DNA of 64,000 nucleotides, from positions 1-64,000 of the forward strand of contig JBGQLG010000001.1 in the NCBI GenBank assembly GCA_041499965.1, given 5' to 3'. Below, one piece after another: positions 15,407 to 28,528 of this stretch; the stretch's first letter is position 1; each line of letters starts with the position of its first letter. The stretch comes from AR5 sp041499965. Its GTDB lineage: Bacteria; Methylomirabilota; Methylomirabilia; Rokubacteriales; CSP1-6. Made by a program: the position numbers and the translations under genes. Under the pieces are notes generated by a model. It searched no databases, was not told the origin of the DNA, and saw only the letters and a list, made by a program, of their open reading frames with translations.

Positions 15407-16848
15407 ACCCACGTCCCGGCCGGCAGCACCGGCCGCTGGGGCCGGAACCCCTCCCCGCACGCCGGGTGCGAAGGCAGGAGCTTGCCGGGATTCATGATCC
15501 GGTCGGGGTCGAAGACGCCGCGCACCCGGTACATGAAGTTGAGATCGGCGTCGGCATACTGCAGCGGCAGGTTCTTGCCCTTGTCCAGGCCGTTGCCGTG
15601 CTCGCCGGTGACGCTGCCGCCCAGGGCGATGCAGGCCCGCAGCAGCTCCTCGTTGGCCTCCTTGGCGCGCTCCAGCTCCTCGGGACGGCGATCGTCGTAG
15701 CAGATCATCGGGTGCAGGTTGCCGTCGCCGGCGTGGAACACGTTGGCGATGAGCAGGCCGTACCGCTCGCCGATCGCCACGATCTCGCGCATGATCTGCG
15801 GCAGCTTCGAGCGCGGTACCACGGCGTCCTGCAACAGGTAAGCGGCGGTGAGACGCCCGACGGCGCCGGCCGCCTCCTTGCGCCCCTTCCAGAGCAGGGC
15901 GCGCTCGGCCTCGTCGCGCGCGACGCTCACCGACAGCGCGCCATGCTGGCGGCAGAGGGCCGCGGCCCGTTCGGCCTGCACCTCGACCTCGGCCTGCGGC
16001 CCGTCCAGCTCGATCAGCAGCACCGCGCCGGCGCCCTCGGGGTAGCCGGCGCCCGTGCCGGCATTGATCGCCTTGATGATCGCCTCGTCGAGCATCTCGA
16101 GAGCGGCGGGGATCATGCCGGAGGCGATGATGGCCGACACCGTCTCCGAAGCCTCCACGACGGTGCGGAACGCCGCCAGCGCGGTCTTCACCGCCTCCGG
16201 CAGATGGGTCAGACGCACCGTCACCGACGTGACGAGCCCGAAGGTGCCCTCGGAGCCGACGGCGATGCCGGTCAGGTCGTAGCCCGGCCGGTCGGCCGTC
16301 TTGCCGCCGAGCTGCACGAGCTCCCCGTGTCCGGTGACCATCTCGAGGCCGAGCACGTGGTTGGTGGTGATCCCGTACTTCAGGCAGTGCGGCCCGCCGG
16401 CGTTGGTGGAGACGTTGCCGCCGATCGAGGACACCATCTGGCTGGAGGGATCGGGCGCGAAGAACCAGCCGCGCTCGCGGACCGCGTTCGACAGCCACAG
16501 GTTGATGAGGCCGGGCTCAACGGTGGCGGTGCGGTTGACCGTGTCGATCTCCAGGATCGAGGCCATCCGGTTCATCCCGATCATGACGCCGCCCTGCGGC
16601 GCCATCGCGCCGCCGATCAACCCCGTCCCCGACCCGCGCGGCACGATCGGCACCCGCGCCGCCCGGCACAGCCGCACGATCGCCTGCACCTGCTCCGTCC
16701 GCACCGGCAACGCCACCGCGTCCGGCGCGCCTTTGTAAAACGTGTGCATGTCGCACTCGTACGTCATCCGCCCCTCCGGCGTCATCACCAACCCCGAAGG
16801 CCCAACGATCCGCTCCAGCTCCGCGACGAGCTCCGCACTCAATGCCAT
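15403..16848 (-). CDS. glcD: glycolate oxidase catalytic FAD subunit
   Basis: 481 aa from ATG at 16848; an upstream start at 16884 adds 12 unconserved residues. FAD/PCMH motifs are IVPRGSGTGLIGGAMAPQGG and SSIGGNVSTNAGGPHCLKYG; the C-terminal FAD-oxidase domain has VFHAGDGNLHPMI and SVTGEHGNGLDKG. Oxidises glycolate (or D-lactate in related enzymes) to the 2-oxoacid. It heads the glcD-glcE-glcF-cupin-lutABC string. The adjacent lut genes make D-lactate versus glycolate specificity uncertain. Confidence 0.95.
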   Translation of the reverse strand: MALSAELVAELERIVGPSGLVMTPEGRMTYECDMHTFYKGAPDAVALPVRTEQVQAIVRLCRAARVPIVPRGSGTGLIGGAMAPQGGVMIGMNRMASILEIDTVNRTATVEPGLINLWLSNAVRERGWFFAPDPSSQMVSSIGGNVSTNAGGPHCLKYGITTNHVLGLEMVTGHGELVQLGGKTADRPGYDLTGIAVGSEGTFGLVTSVTVRLTHLPEAVKTALAAFRTVVEASETVSAIIASGMIPAALEMLDEAIIKAINAGTGAGYPEGAGAVLLIELDGPQAEVEVQAERAAALCRQHGALSVSVARDEAERALLWKGRKEAAGAVGRLTAAYLLQDAVVPRSKLPQIMREIVAIGERYGLLIANVFHAGDGNLHPMICYDDRRPEELERAKEANEELLRACIALGGSVTGEHGNGLDKGKNLPLQYADADLNFMYRVRGVFDPDRIMNPGKLLPSHPACGEGFRPQRPVLPAGTWV

Positions 16849-16987
16849 GGCAGCCAGCAGTTTACCCCGTTGCGCAGCGAACAAAGTCCCAGACTCGCGT
16901 CAGGTGTGAGATGAGCGATCGCCGACAGGATCGAGGTGAGAGTCACGGAGCGTGAATGGCCCGAAGCGTGAGAACAACCGCGTTCGA

Positions 16988-17006
16988 GCGGCGGCTTTGC
17001 CGCCGC
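16988..17006. terminator. perfect GC hairpin in the korB-glcD gap
   Basis: GCGGCGGC, loop TTT, GCCGCCGC gives an 8-bp stem. It lies between the korB stop (17076) and the glcD start (16848) and is correctly placed to end the korAB transcript, although no T-run follows. The rest of the 227-base gap shows no open frame or promoter I can support. Confidence 0.45.
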
Positions 17007-17061
17007 AATCCTATTCTGGGGGGAGGCAGGAAGGAGCGCGCCGCCAGGCGCGCGACGACCG

Positions 17062-17090
17062 CCGGAAGGGGGGCGTTAGCCCCCCTCCGG
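17062..17090 (-). terminator. strong hairpin carrying the korB stop codon in its loop
   Basis: CCGG plus AGGGGGGC (17062-17074) pairs with GCCCCCCT plus CCGG (17079-17090), 12 base pairs with one bulged A and a GTTA loop at 17075-17078. On the minus strand the TAA stop of korB is in that loop, so the hairpin can only form once the ribosome has left. Works as terminator or 3' stabiliser; no T-run. Confidence 0.55.
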
Positions 17091-18113
17091 GGAAATCCGC
17101 CAGGTATCACCCGAGACCAGCAGCTTGGCGATGTCGCCGGGGCCGCGCTCGGAGAGCGCGTGCCGCTCCTGCTCCATCATGACGTCCTCGTAGATCGGCG
17201 CGGCGATGTCCAGGAACGTGCCGATGGGCACGGGGAACTCGGGCGCGAACAGGTCGGCGAGCAGCTTGGCGGCGTTGACACTCTTCTCGTCGTGGACCCA
17301 CAGCGCGCTCTCCGGCGTCGTCGCGGCGTCGACGACCTTCGGCGTCACGCCCTGCATGACGACCGCCTTGCGCGCATCGGGCGGGCCGTACACCAGCGGC
17401 TTGCCGTGGGTGAGCCGGAGCTCGTAGGCGAGCTTCGAGTCCTTGTCGTAGATGACGTTCCAGGCCTTGTCGTTGTAGACGTTGCAGTTCTGCAAGATCT
17501 CCAGGAAGGCCGTGCCCCGGTGGGCCGCCGCCCGCTTCAGCATCTCGTCCATGTGGGGGATGTTGCGATCGACCGTGCGGCCCACGAAGGTGGCGCCGCA
17601 GCCCAGGGCAAACGCCAGCGGGTTCACCGGGCGGTCGGCCGAGCCGAGCGGGGTGGACTTGGTGACCTTGCCCAGCTCGCTGGTCGGCGAATACTGGCCC
17701 TTGGTGAGGCCGTAGATCCGGTTGTTGAACAGCAGCACCGTCACGTCCACGTTGCGGCGCAGCACGTGCAGCATGTGGTTGCCGCCGATGGACAGCCCGT
17801 CGCCGTCCCCGGTGACCACGAAGATCTTCAGCTCGGGCCGCGCCACCTTGAGGCCGGTGGCCAGGGCCGGCGCCCGGCCGTGGATCGTGTGAAAGCCGTA
17901 CGTGTTCATGTAGTACGGGAACCGGCTGGAGCAGCCGATGCCCGAGATGAACACGATGTTCTCCCGGGGGATGCCGAGGTCCGGCATCGACTTCTGGATG
18001 GCGCTCAGGATCGCGTAGTCGCCGCATCCCGGGCACCAGCGAACGTCCTGGTCCGACTCGAAGTCCTTCTTGGTGTACTTGGGGGTCGCGGCACCCGCCC
18101 CGGTCGCGCTCAT
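17076..18113 (-). CDS. korB: 2-oxoacid:ferredoxin oxidoreductase beta subunit
   Basis: 345 aa. CPGCGDYAIL (cysteines about residues 27-30), SGIGCSSRFPYYM and the thiamine-diphosphate motif GDGDGLSIGGNHMLH followed by NNRIYGLTKGQYSPTSE identify the beta subunit; the GLTKGQ.SPTS string is typical of the 2-oxoglutarate and broad 2-oxoacid class. Its ATG overlaps the alpha stop as ATGA. It decarboxylates a 2-oxoacid to acyl-CoA with ferredoxin reduction; 2-oxoglutarate is the likeliest substrate. No separate gamma or delta ferredoxin subunit is present. Confidence 0.94.
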   Translation of the reverse strand: MSATGAGAATPKYTKKDFESDQDVRWCPGCGDYAILSAIQKSMPDLGIPRENIVFISGIGCSSRFPYYMNTYGFHTIHGRAPALATGLKVARPELKIFVVTGDGDGLSIGGNHMLHVLRRNVDVTVLLFNNRIYGLTKGQYSPTSELGKVTKSTPLGSADRPVNPLAFALGCGATFVGRTVDRNIPHMDEMLKRAAAHRGTAFLEILQNCNVYNDKAWNVIYDKDSKLAYELRLTHGKPLVYGPPDARKAVVMQGVTPKVVDAATTPESALWVHDEKSVNAAKLLADLFAPEFPVPIGTFLDIAAPIYEDVMMEQERHALSERGPGDIAKLLVSGDTWRISPEGG

Positions 18114-19981
18114 GGCTGACTCCCGGTCAGTTGGTTGATGGCGTCCTGGATCTCGTCGCTGGCCAGTGGCAACCCCCGCACGCGGTTGAAGCCCACCGCG
18201 TCCACGAGGTACTCCGCCCGCAGCACCCGCACGAGCTGGCCGCTGTTGATCTCGGGCACCAGCACCTTGCGGTACTCGCGCAGGATGTGGCCGAGGTCGG
18301 GCGGCAGCGGGTTGAGGTGACGCAGGTGGATCGAGGCGACGGACTTGCCCGCGGCCTGTGCGCGCTCGACGGCGGCCGTGATCGACCCGTAGGTGCCGCC
18401 CCAGCCGACCACCAGCAAGTCGCCGGTGGCCGGGCCGTTGATCGAGGTGGGCGGAATCTCCTGGCCCACGCGGCGCACCTTCTCGGCGCGGGTGCGGACC
18501 ATGTGGTCGTGGTTGTCGGGGTCGTAGGAGATGTTGCCGGTCACGTCCTGCTTCTCGATGCCGCCGATGCGGTGCTCCAGCCCCGGCGTGCCCGGCCGCA
18601 CCCACGGACGGGCCAGCGTGGCGGGATCGCGCAGGTAAGGAAAGAAGCCCTCCTGCTCCGTCCGGAAGTGGACGTCGATCGGCGGCAGCGTGGCGGGATC
18701 GGGGATGAGCCACGGCTCCGAGCCGTTGGCCAGGAAGCCGTCGGACAGGACCATCACCGGGACCATGTACTTCACGGCGATGCGCACCGCCTCGTAGGCG
18801 ACGTAGAAGCAGTCGCCCGGCGTGGCCGGCGCCAGCACGACGATCGGCGACTCGCTGTTGCGACCGTAGAGCGCCTGCATGAGGTCGGCTTGCTCGGTCT
18901 TGGTCGGCATGCCGGTCGAGGGGCCGGCCCGCTGGATGTTGAAGATGACCAGCGGCAGCTCGGCCGTCACGGCCAGGCCGATGGCCTCGCCCTTGAGCGC
19001 GATGCCCGGGCCGCTCGAGCAGGTGACGCCGATGGCCCCGCCGAAGGCGGCGCCGATGGCGGCCGTGGCCGCGGCGATCTCGTCTTCCGCCTGGATGGTC
19101 CGGACTCGGAAGCGCTTGTGCATCGCCAGCTCCTCGAGGACGCTCGAGGCCGGCGTGATCGGGTAGGCGCCGTACACGACGGTCAGGGTGGATCGCTGGG
19201 CGGCGGCCAGCAGGCCCCAGGCCAGCGCCCGGTTGCCCGTCATCGCCCGGTAGAGGCCCGGCGCCATCTCGGCCGGCTCGATGCGGTACGACTCCTCGAA
19301 GAGTTCCGCGGTCTCGCCGAAGGCATGGCCCGCCTTCAGCACGCGCGTGTTGGCCTCGGCGATGGCCTCGCTCTTGGCGAACTTCTTGTTGATCCAGTCG
19401 AGCGTCGGCTCCAGCGGGCGCGTGTAGATCCACGAGACCAGCCCGAGCGCGAAGAAGTTCTTGGTGCGGTCCTTCTCCTTCGTGTCGAGCTTGAGGTCGG
19501 TGATGGCCTGGTGGGTGAGCCCGCTCATGTCGACCTTGTGCAGGCGATAGCGCTCGGCCAGCGCGGGATCGTCGAGGGGATTCGAGGCGTAGCCGGCCTT
19601 GTCGAGGTTGCGCTTCTCGTAGGCCGCCGTGTTCACGATGAGCAGGCCACCCGGCTTGAGGTCGCTGAGGTGGACCTTGAGCGCGGCGGGGTTCATCGCG
19701 ACCAGGCAGTCCAGCCGGTCACCCGGCGTGTAGACGCGCTGGCTACCGAACTGGAGCTGGAAGCTGGAGACGCCGAAGAGCGTGCCGGCGGGGGCGCGAA
19801 TCTCGGCCGGAAAGTTGGGGAGCGTCGCGAGGTCGTTGCCGGCCCAGGCCGATTCGGTCGTGAATTGCTCGCCCGTCAGCTGCATCCCGTCACCGGAGTC
19901 GCCGGCGAACCGGATCACCGCCCGATCCAGCTCCTTACGCGCCTTCCCGGCTCCTTTGACGGGCGTGGCCGTCTCGCTCAT
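18110..19981 (-). CDS. korA: 2-oxoacid:ferredoxin oxidoreductase fused gamma-alpha subunit
   Basis: 623 aa from ATG at 19981, chosen for the GGGAGAGGCG site just upstream; an ATG at 20041 is weaker. Residues about 20-200 are the gamma domain (IRFAGDSGDGMQLTGEQF), residues about 230-620 the alpha domain (YGAYPITPASSVLEELA, QAEDEIAAATAAIGAAFGGA, TCSSGPGIALKGEAIGLA, QRAGPSTGMPTKTEQADL). The gamma-alpha fusion plus a separate beta is the two-subunit KorAB organisation. It sits beside gltBD, another 2-oxoglutarate user, across a LysR regulator. Confidence 0.94.
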   Translation of the reverse strand: MSETATPVKGAGKARKELDRAVIRFAGDSGDGMQLTGEQFTTESAWAGNDLATLPNFPAEIRAPAGTLFGVSSFQLQFGSQRVYTPGDRLDCLVAMNPAALKVHLSDLKPGGLLIVNTAAYEKRNLDKAGYASNPLDDPALAERYRLHKVDMSGLTHQAITDLKLDTKEKDRTKNFFALGLVSWIYTRPLEPTLDWINKKFAKSEAIAEANTRVLKAGHAFGETAELFEESYRIEPAEMAPGLYRAMTGNRALAWGLLAAAQRSTLTVVYGAYPITPASSVLEELAMHKRFRVRTIQAEDEIAAATAAIGAAFGGAIGVTCSSGPGIALKGEAIGLAVTAELPLVIFNIQRAGPSTGMPTKTEQADLMQALYGRNSESPIVVLAPATPGDCFYVAYEAVRIAVKYMVPVMVLSDGFLANGSEPWLIPDPATLPPIDVHFRTEQEGFFPYLRDPATLARPWVRPGTPGLEHRIGGIEKQDVTGNISYDPDNHDHMVRTRAEKVRRVGQEIPPTSINGPATGDLLVVGWGGTYGSITAAVERAQAAGKSVASIHLRHLNPLPPDLGHILREYRKVLVPEINSGQLVRVLRAEYLVDAVGFNRVRGLPLASDEIQDAINQLTGSQP

Positions 19982-20142
19982 CGCCTCTCCCTCTCTCGCA
20001 GTTGTGAGCCGCTCATCCGCTTCGGTTGCCCCGATTCGCATCCACCGCGCATACCCCGTCCCGGCACAGTGTCGGTCTCGGGATGACCGCTGAGTCGGCC
20101 GACCGGCGGAGTACCGGTGCGGCGTCGGCAGGGGCGTGATTG

Positions 20143-20171
20143 ATATTATCGAAGGGTTCCGGCCGGGGCAA
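20143..20171 (-). promoter_or_regulatory. candidate sigma70-type promoter for korAB
   Basis: Minus strand: TTGCCC at 20171-20166, 17-base spacer, TAATAT at 20148-20143 (or GATAAT two bases earlier). It lies in an unusually AT-rich spot within the gap after the CBS gene and would give a leader of about 155 bases before korA. No structured regulatory RNA is evident in that leader. Confidence 0.5.
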
Positions 20172-20184
20172 GGTATATCCCCGC

Positions 20185-20709
20185 TCAGCCCGCGTCGATC
20201 TCGTGCGGCCGCTTGAGCGCGCCGGCCGGCGGCAGATTGAGCACGGCCTCGGGAAACAAGCCGGCCAGCCAGCGGATGACGTCGGTCACCGTCACCACCC
20301 CGAGCGGGCGCCGCTCGGCGTCCACCAGGGGCACCGTGCGGTAGCCGGCCACGCTCATCGAGTGCACCGCGTAGGCCACACGATCGGCCGGCCGCAGCGC
20401 GTCGGGATCGCGTGTCATGACGGCGGCCAGCGCGGTCTGCTTCGGGTCGCGCCCTTGGCCGGCGACGCGCGTGAGGACGTCCCGCTCGGTGAAGATCCCG
20501 GTCAAGCGACCGTCGGCATCGACGATCAGCACGCCGGCCTGCCGTCGCTGCAGCATCCGCTCGATGGCCTCCTGCACGGTGGCGCTCTCGCCCAGGCAGA
20601 TCGGCTCGGCGGGGCCGAGGACCGCGATCTGATCGTTCAAGAGCGCGCCCCGGATCTCCTGGAGCTCGCTCTCCACCACGGCCGGATCGATCTCGTCGAA
20701 ATCCGTCAT
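20185..20709 (-). CDS. tandem CBS-domain protein
   Basis: 174 aa from ATG at 20709 behind GGGAGGAGAAC. Two CBS repeats follow a 35-residue lead: ATVQEAIERMLQRRQAGVLIVDADGRLTGIFTERDVLTR and the second ending YRTVPLVDAERRPLGVVTVTDVIRWLAG. CBS pairs bind adenine nucleotides and sense energy charge. There is no catalytic domain. It follows the LysR gene by 23 bases and precedes korAB, so it may be a regulator of local carbon/nitrogen enzymes; this is contextual inference. Confidence 0.9.
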   Translation of the reverse strand: MTDFDEIDPAVVESELQEIRGALLNDQIAVLGPAEPICLGESATVQEAIERMLQRRQAGVLIVDADGRLTGIFTERDVLTRVAGQGRDPKQTALAAVMTRDPDALRPADRVAYAVHSMSVAGYRTVPLVDAERRPLGVVTVTDVIRWLAGLFPEAVLNLPPAGALKRPHEIDAG

Positions 20710-20732
20710 CGTTCTCCTCCCACGCGTCGCGT

Positions 20733-21671
20733 CTACGCCGGGACCCCGGCGGGGCCGCGCGCCGGCTCCCGGGTCGCCGCCGGCGGCGCCTCGCTGGTTT
20801 CCTGCAGCATCTGCACGAACCGCTCGGCGGTCGGTGTGAGCGGCGTCTGTCGCCGGTGCACGATCCCCACCGGCCGCATGAGATCGGGCACCGCCAAGTC
20901 CACGGTGGCCAGCGTCTTGATCGACGCCTCCTTCTGCACCGTGCGGCGCGGCAGGATGCTGATCCCGGCGGCGATGATGATCGCCTGCTTGATCGTCTCG
21001 ATGTTGTCGAACTCCATGACGATGTTCACGCGCACGTTGTGCTGGCGCAAGGCCCGATCGATGGCCCGGCGGATCGTCAGCCCCGCATCGAAGGCGACGA
21101 AGGCCTGGCCCCCCAGCTCGGCCGGCATCACGACCCGCCGCCTGGCGAACGGGTGGCTGGGATGGCAGACCAGCGCCATCGGCTCCTCGCGCAGCCGCAC
21201 CACGCGCAGCGCCCGCTCGGCCGGTGGATACGACATCACGCCGATGTCGGCCTGGCCGGTGAGCACCGCCTCCACGACCTTGTGCGGGTGCAGGCACTCG
21301 AGCTGCACGCGGGCCTGCGGGTAGAGCGACATGAACTGCTGCATCGGCCGGCTCATGTCGTGCAAGCCCACCGAGTAGATGGCGGCCACCCGCACCGTGC
21401 CGTCCACCCGGGCCTTCACCGCCGCGACCTCGGCCTTGGCCTTCTCCCACGACTCAAGGATGCCGCGGGCGGCGTCGTAGAACGCCTCCCCCTCGCGCGT
21501 GATCACGAACGGCCGCTTGGTGCGATCGATCAGCACCACGCCGAGCTGGGTCTCGAGCTGCTGGACGGCCTGGCTGGCCGCCGACTGGGAGACGAAGTTC
21601 TGCTCGGCCCCGCGCGAGAAGGAGCGCAACCGGACGACGTCGCAGTACAGGCGCAGTGTTTCGAGGTGCAC
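20733..21671 (-). CDS. LysR-family transcriptional regulator
   Basis: 312 aa. N-terminal helix-turn-helix: LYCDVVRLRSFSRGAEQNFVSQSAASQAVQQLE; C-terminal periplasmic-binding-like effector domain with VRVAAIYSVGLHDM, GQADIGVMSYP and FDNIETIKQAIIIAAGISILP. The GTG start is at 21671 and the gene diverges from gltB across 150 bases, the classical arrangement for a LysR regulator of the neighbouring operon (compare GltC and gltAB in Bacillus). Effector unknown; 2-oxoglutarate or glutamate would be natural candidates. Confidence 0.93.
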   Translation of the reverse strand: MHLETLRLYCDVVRLRSFSRGAEQNFVSQSAASQAVQQLETQLGVVLIDRTKRPFVITREGEAFYDAARGILESWEKAKAEVAAVKARVDGTVRVAAIYSVGLHDMSRPMQQFMSLYPQARVQLECLHPHKVVEAVLTGQADIGVMSYPPAERALRVVRLREEPMALVCHPSHPFARRRVVMPAELGGQAFVAFDAGLTIRRAIDRALRQHNVRVNIVMEFDNIETIKQAIIIAAGISILPRRTVQKEASIKTLATVDLAVPDLMRPVGIVHRRQTPLTPTAERFVQMLQETSEAPPAATREPARGPAGVPA

Positions 21672-21685
21672 GCTCGGAAGTCTAC

Positions 21686-21736
21686 ATCATTAGTGGTACT
21701 GATACCCGGAATATGAATTTTACGTAATGACTAATG
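21686..21736. promoter_or_regulatory. likely LysR operator between LysR gene and gltB
   Basis: An AT-rich island in an otherwise GC-rich sequence. ATCA at 21686-21689 and TGAT at 21700-21703 form a dyad around ten bases (a T-N11-A type LysR box), and CATTAGT (21688-21694) is the inverted copy of ACTAATG (21730-21736). This fits two LysR half-site regions, one near the LysR start and one overlapping the gltB promoter. Confidence 0.5.
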
Positions 21737-21755
21737 CTGAGCAGGCGAGTACTAT
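21727..21755 (+). promoter_or_regulatory. candidate gltB promoter
   Basis: ATGACT at 21727-21732, 17-base spacer and TACTAT at 21750-21755, each matching four of six consensus bases. It overlaps the downstream half of the LysR dyad, as expected for an activator-dependent promoter. The start codon is about 66 bases downstream, with AAGGGGA as the ribosome site. Confidence 0.4.
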
Positions 21756-21821
21756 CGTGCAACTCTTCACAAGAACGCGCCGACTGGAACACGATCGGAC
21801 CGTCATCAAAGGGGATGCAGC

Positions 21822-26366
<4,545 letters not shown>

Positions 26367-26369
26367 CCC

Positions 26370-27818
26370 GTGGGCAAGGTCACCGGCTTTCTCGAGATCA
26401 AGCGCAAGAAGTGGCCGACCCGTCCGGTCGACGAGCGCCTGCGCGACTGGAAGGAGGCCTACCTCCCCTTCCCCGAGGACGAGCTGAAGACGCAGGCGGC
26501 TCGCTGCATGGACTGCGGCATCCCGTTCTGCCACCAGGGCTGCCCGCTCGGCAACATCATTCCCGACTGGAACGACCTCGTGTACCGCGACCACTGGCGG
26601 GACGCGATCGACCGGCTGCACGCGACGAACAACTTCCCGGAGTTCACCGGCCGCCTGTGCCCGGCGCCGTGCGAGGGCTCGTGCGTGCTCGGGATCAACG
26701 ACGACCCGGTCACCATCAAGGCCGTCGAGGTCACGATCATCGACCGCGCCATGCGGGAGGGCTGGGTGGTGCCGGAGCCGCCGGCGGTGCGCACCGGCAA
26801 GAAGGTCGCCGTGGTCGGCTCGGGCCCGGCTGGCCTCGCCGCCGCCCAGCAGCTCAACCGCGCCGGCCACCTGGTCACCGTGCTGGAGCGCTCCGATCGC
26901 ATCGGCGGCCTGCTGCGCTACGGCATCCCCGAGTTCAAGCTGGAAAAGCGCGTCCTCGAGCGGCGCCTGGCCCTCATGGACAAGGAGGGTGTGGTCTTCC
27001 GCCCCAACGCGGAGGTCGGTCGCAGTCCGCGGCTGAGCGAGCTGCAGTGCGAGTTCGAGGCGATCGTGCTCGCCTGCGGCGCCGGCGCGCCGCGCGATCT
27101 GACGATACCCGGCCGCGAGCTTGGGGGCATCCACTTCGCGATGGAATACCTCACGCTGTCGAACAAGCGGTGCGAGGGCGACGCCATCCCCGACGAGCGG
27201 TTCATCACCGCCCAGGACAAGCACGTGGTGATCATCGGGGGCGGTGACACCGGGGCCGACTGCCTGGGGACCGTGCACCGGCAAGGCGCCGCCTCAGTCC
27301 ACCAGTTCGAGCTGCTGCCGCGACCACCCGACATCCGGGCCGACGACAACCCGTGGCCGCTGTGGCCCAACGTCTTCCGCACGTCCACGGCCCACGAGGA
27401 AGGTGGCGAGCGGGTCTACGCGGTCTCCACCCAGCGCTTCCTGGGCGACGCCGAGGGCCGCGCGCGCCAGCTGCAGGGCGTGACGGTGCAGATGGTGCGC
27501 GACGGGGGCCGGATCGACTTCACGCCGGTGCCGGGCTCCGAGTTCACCCTCGACGCCGACCTCGTGCTGCTCGCCATGGGCTTCCTCGGCCCCGAGCGCA
27601 CCGGCCCCATCGAGGAGCTGGGGCTGCGACTCACCGAGCGTGGCAACGTAGCGCGCGACCCGAACTGGATGACGAGCACGCCCGGCGTCTTCACCTGCGG
27701 CGACATGCAGCGGGGTCAGTCGCTGATCGTGTGGGCGATCGCCGAGGGACGCTCGTGCGCGGCCGGCGTCGACCGCTGGCTGATGGGCTCGACCGACCTG
27801 GTCGCCCCGCTCGGTTAG
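26370..27818 (+). CDS. gltD: glutamate synthase small subunit
   Basis: 482 aa, GTG start. N-terminal cysteine motifs for two 4Fe-4S clusters: CMDCGIPFCHQGCPLGN and CPAPCEGSCVLG; FAD motif VAVVGSGPAGLAAAQQL; NADPH motif IIGGGDTGADCLG; C-terminal FAD loop TPGVFTCGDMQRGQSL. It feeds NADPH electrons to GltB. Same transcript as gltB; its stop overlaps the stop of the convergent DUF4124-like gene by four bases, leaving no room for a free-standing terminator. Confidence 0.98.
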   Translation: MGKVTGFLEIKRKKWPTRPVDERLRDWKEAYLPFPEDELKTQAARCMDCGIPFCHQGCPLGNIIPDWNDLVYRDHWRDAIDRLHATNNFPEFTGRLCPAPCEGSCVLGINDDPVTIKAVEVTIIDRAMREGWVVPEPPAVRTGKKVAVVGSGPAGLAAAQQLNRAGHLVTVLERSDRIGGLLRYGIPEFKLEKRVLERRLALMDKEGVVFRPNAEVGRSPRLSELQCEFEAIVLACGAGAPRDLTIPGRELGGIHFAMEYLTLSNKRCEGDAIPDERFITAQDKHVVIIGGGDTGADCLGTVHRQGAASVHQFELLPRPPDIRADDNPWPLWPNVFRTSTAHEEGGERVYAVSTQRFLGDAEGRARQLQGVTVQMVRDGGRIDFTPVPGSEFTLDADLVLLAMGFLGPERTGPIEELGLRLTERGNVARDPNWMTSTPGVFTCGDMQRGQSLIVWAIAEGRSCAAGVDRWLMGSTDLVAPLG

Positions 27819-28210
27819 CGGTAGGCCTTCACCGACGCGGCGATGCATTCCGCGCGCGTCGCCTCCTCCCCGGTCAACGTCGCCAGCGCCTTGCGGCACG
27901 CCTCGCAGCTGGGATAGGAGCGCGCGGCCGCCTTGCGGGCGGCGGTGCCGCGGAAGCGAAGCACGCACTCGTTGGGCTCCGGGACGTGGACACTGCGCGG
28001 CGGCTCGGGCAGTACCGGCTTCGGCGGCTCGCGCGGCCCCTCGGGCGCCAGCTGGCCGCGATACTGCTCCGGAACCAGATCACGCCGGCCCACGTAGTGG
28101 ACGTTGCCCTGCTCGTCCACGAAGCGATAGCCCACCACCACCTGGGCGGCGGCGCCCGTCACGCAGAGCAGCGCGAGTGCCAGCGCCCATCCGACCCGTC
28201 GCGTTCTCAT
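27815..28210 (-). CDS. secreted DUF4124-like protein
   Basis: 131 aa from ATG at 28210, which has AGGAGGCGAGCC directly upstream. A clear signal peptide (MRTRRVGWALALALLCVTGAAA) is followed by a short DUF4124-like strand set (YRFVDEQGNVHYVGRRDLVP), a proline-rich linker, and a C-terminal part with three cysteines (one in ECVLRF, two in CEACRK). DUF4124 proteins are small envelope proteins of unknown function. Convergent with gltD with overlapping stops. Confidence 0.75.
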   Translation of the reverse strand: MRTRRVGWALALALLCVTGAAAQVVVGYRFVDEQGNVHYVGRRDLVPEQYRGQLAPEGPREPPKPVLPEPPRSVHVPEPNECVLRFRGTAARKAAARSYPSCEACRKALATLTGEEATRAECIAASVKAYR

Positions 28211-28234
28211 CGGCTCGCCTCCTGGCATACCCGG

Positions 28235-28528
28235 TCAGCGGAGGATCAGCGGCTCGCCCACCGCCGCCCACCATGGTAGCGCGACCGCGACGATCGCCAC
28301 CCACGCGACGAGCGTCTTCCCCAGGCCGAACCCGAGCATCTCGGCGGCCGAGACGTGGCCGCGCTCGTCGATGACCAGGGCCGAGGTGCTCTGGGCCGAC
28401 AGCCCGCCGAGGATGGCCGCGCTCATCACGGGCGTGATCCCGCCCGTCAGCAGGGACGTGGAGGCGAGCCGGTTGATCGAGGACGGCGCCCGCATCACGG
28501 CCTTGGCGATCGGCGCCCCTCGCGGCAC
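28235..28528 (-). pseudogene. possible C-terminal remnant of a membrane transporter
   Basis: 97 codons from a GTG, but the same frame continues upstream without a plausible start (IHIYDEVFALAAVPRG) to the TAG of the acyltransferase gene, 31 codons further. The residues TGGITPVMSAAILGGLSAQS and the final hydrophobic helix (LGKTLVAWVAIVAVALPWW) resemble the end of a permease. No ribosome site precedes the GTG. It could be a small membrane protein or a truncated, decaying gene; I cannot name a family. The 411 bases from 28211 to 28621 contain nothing else I can support. Confidence 0.35.

Noticed and set aside
21672..21821. Riboswitch in the gltB leader
   Set aside because: The transcript leader is about 60 bases and shows no paired elements of glutamine or other riboswitch classes; the AT-rich part fits a LysR operator.
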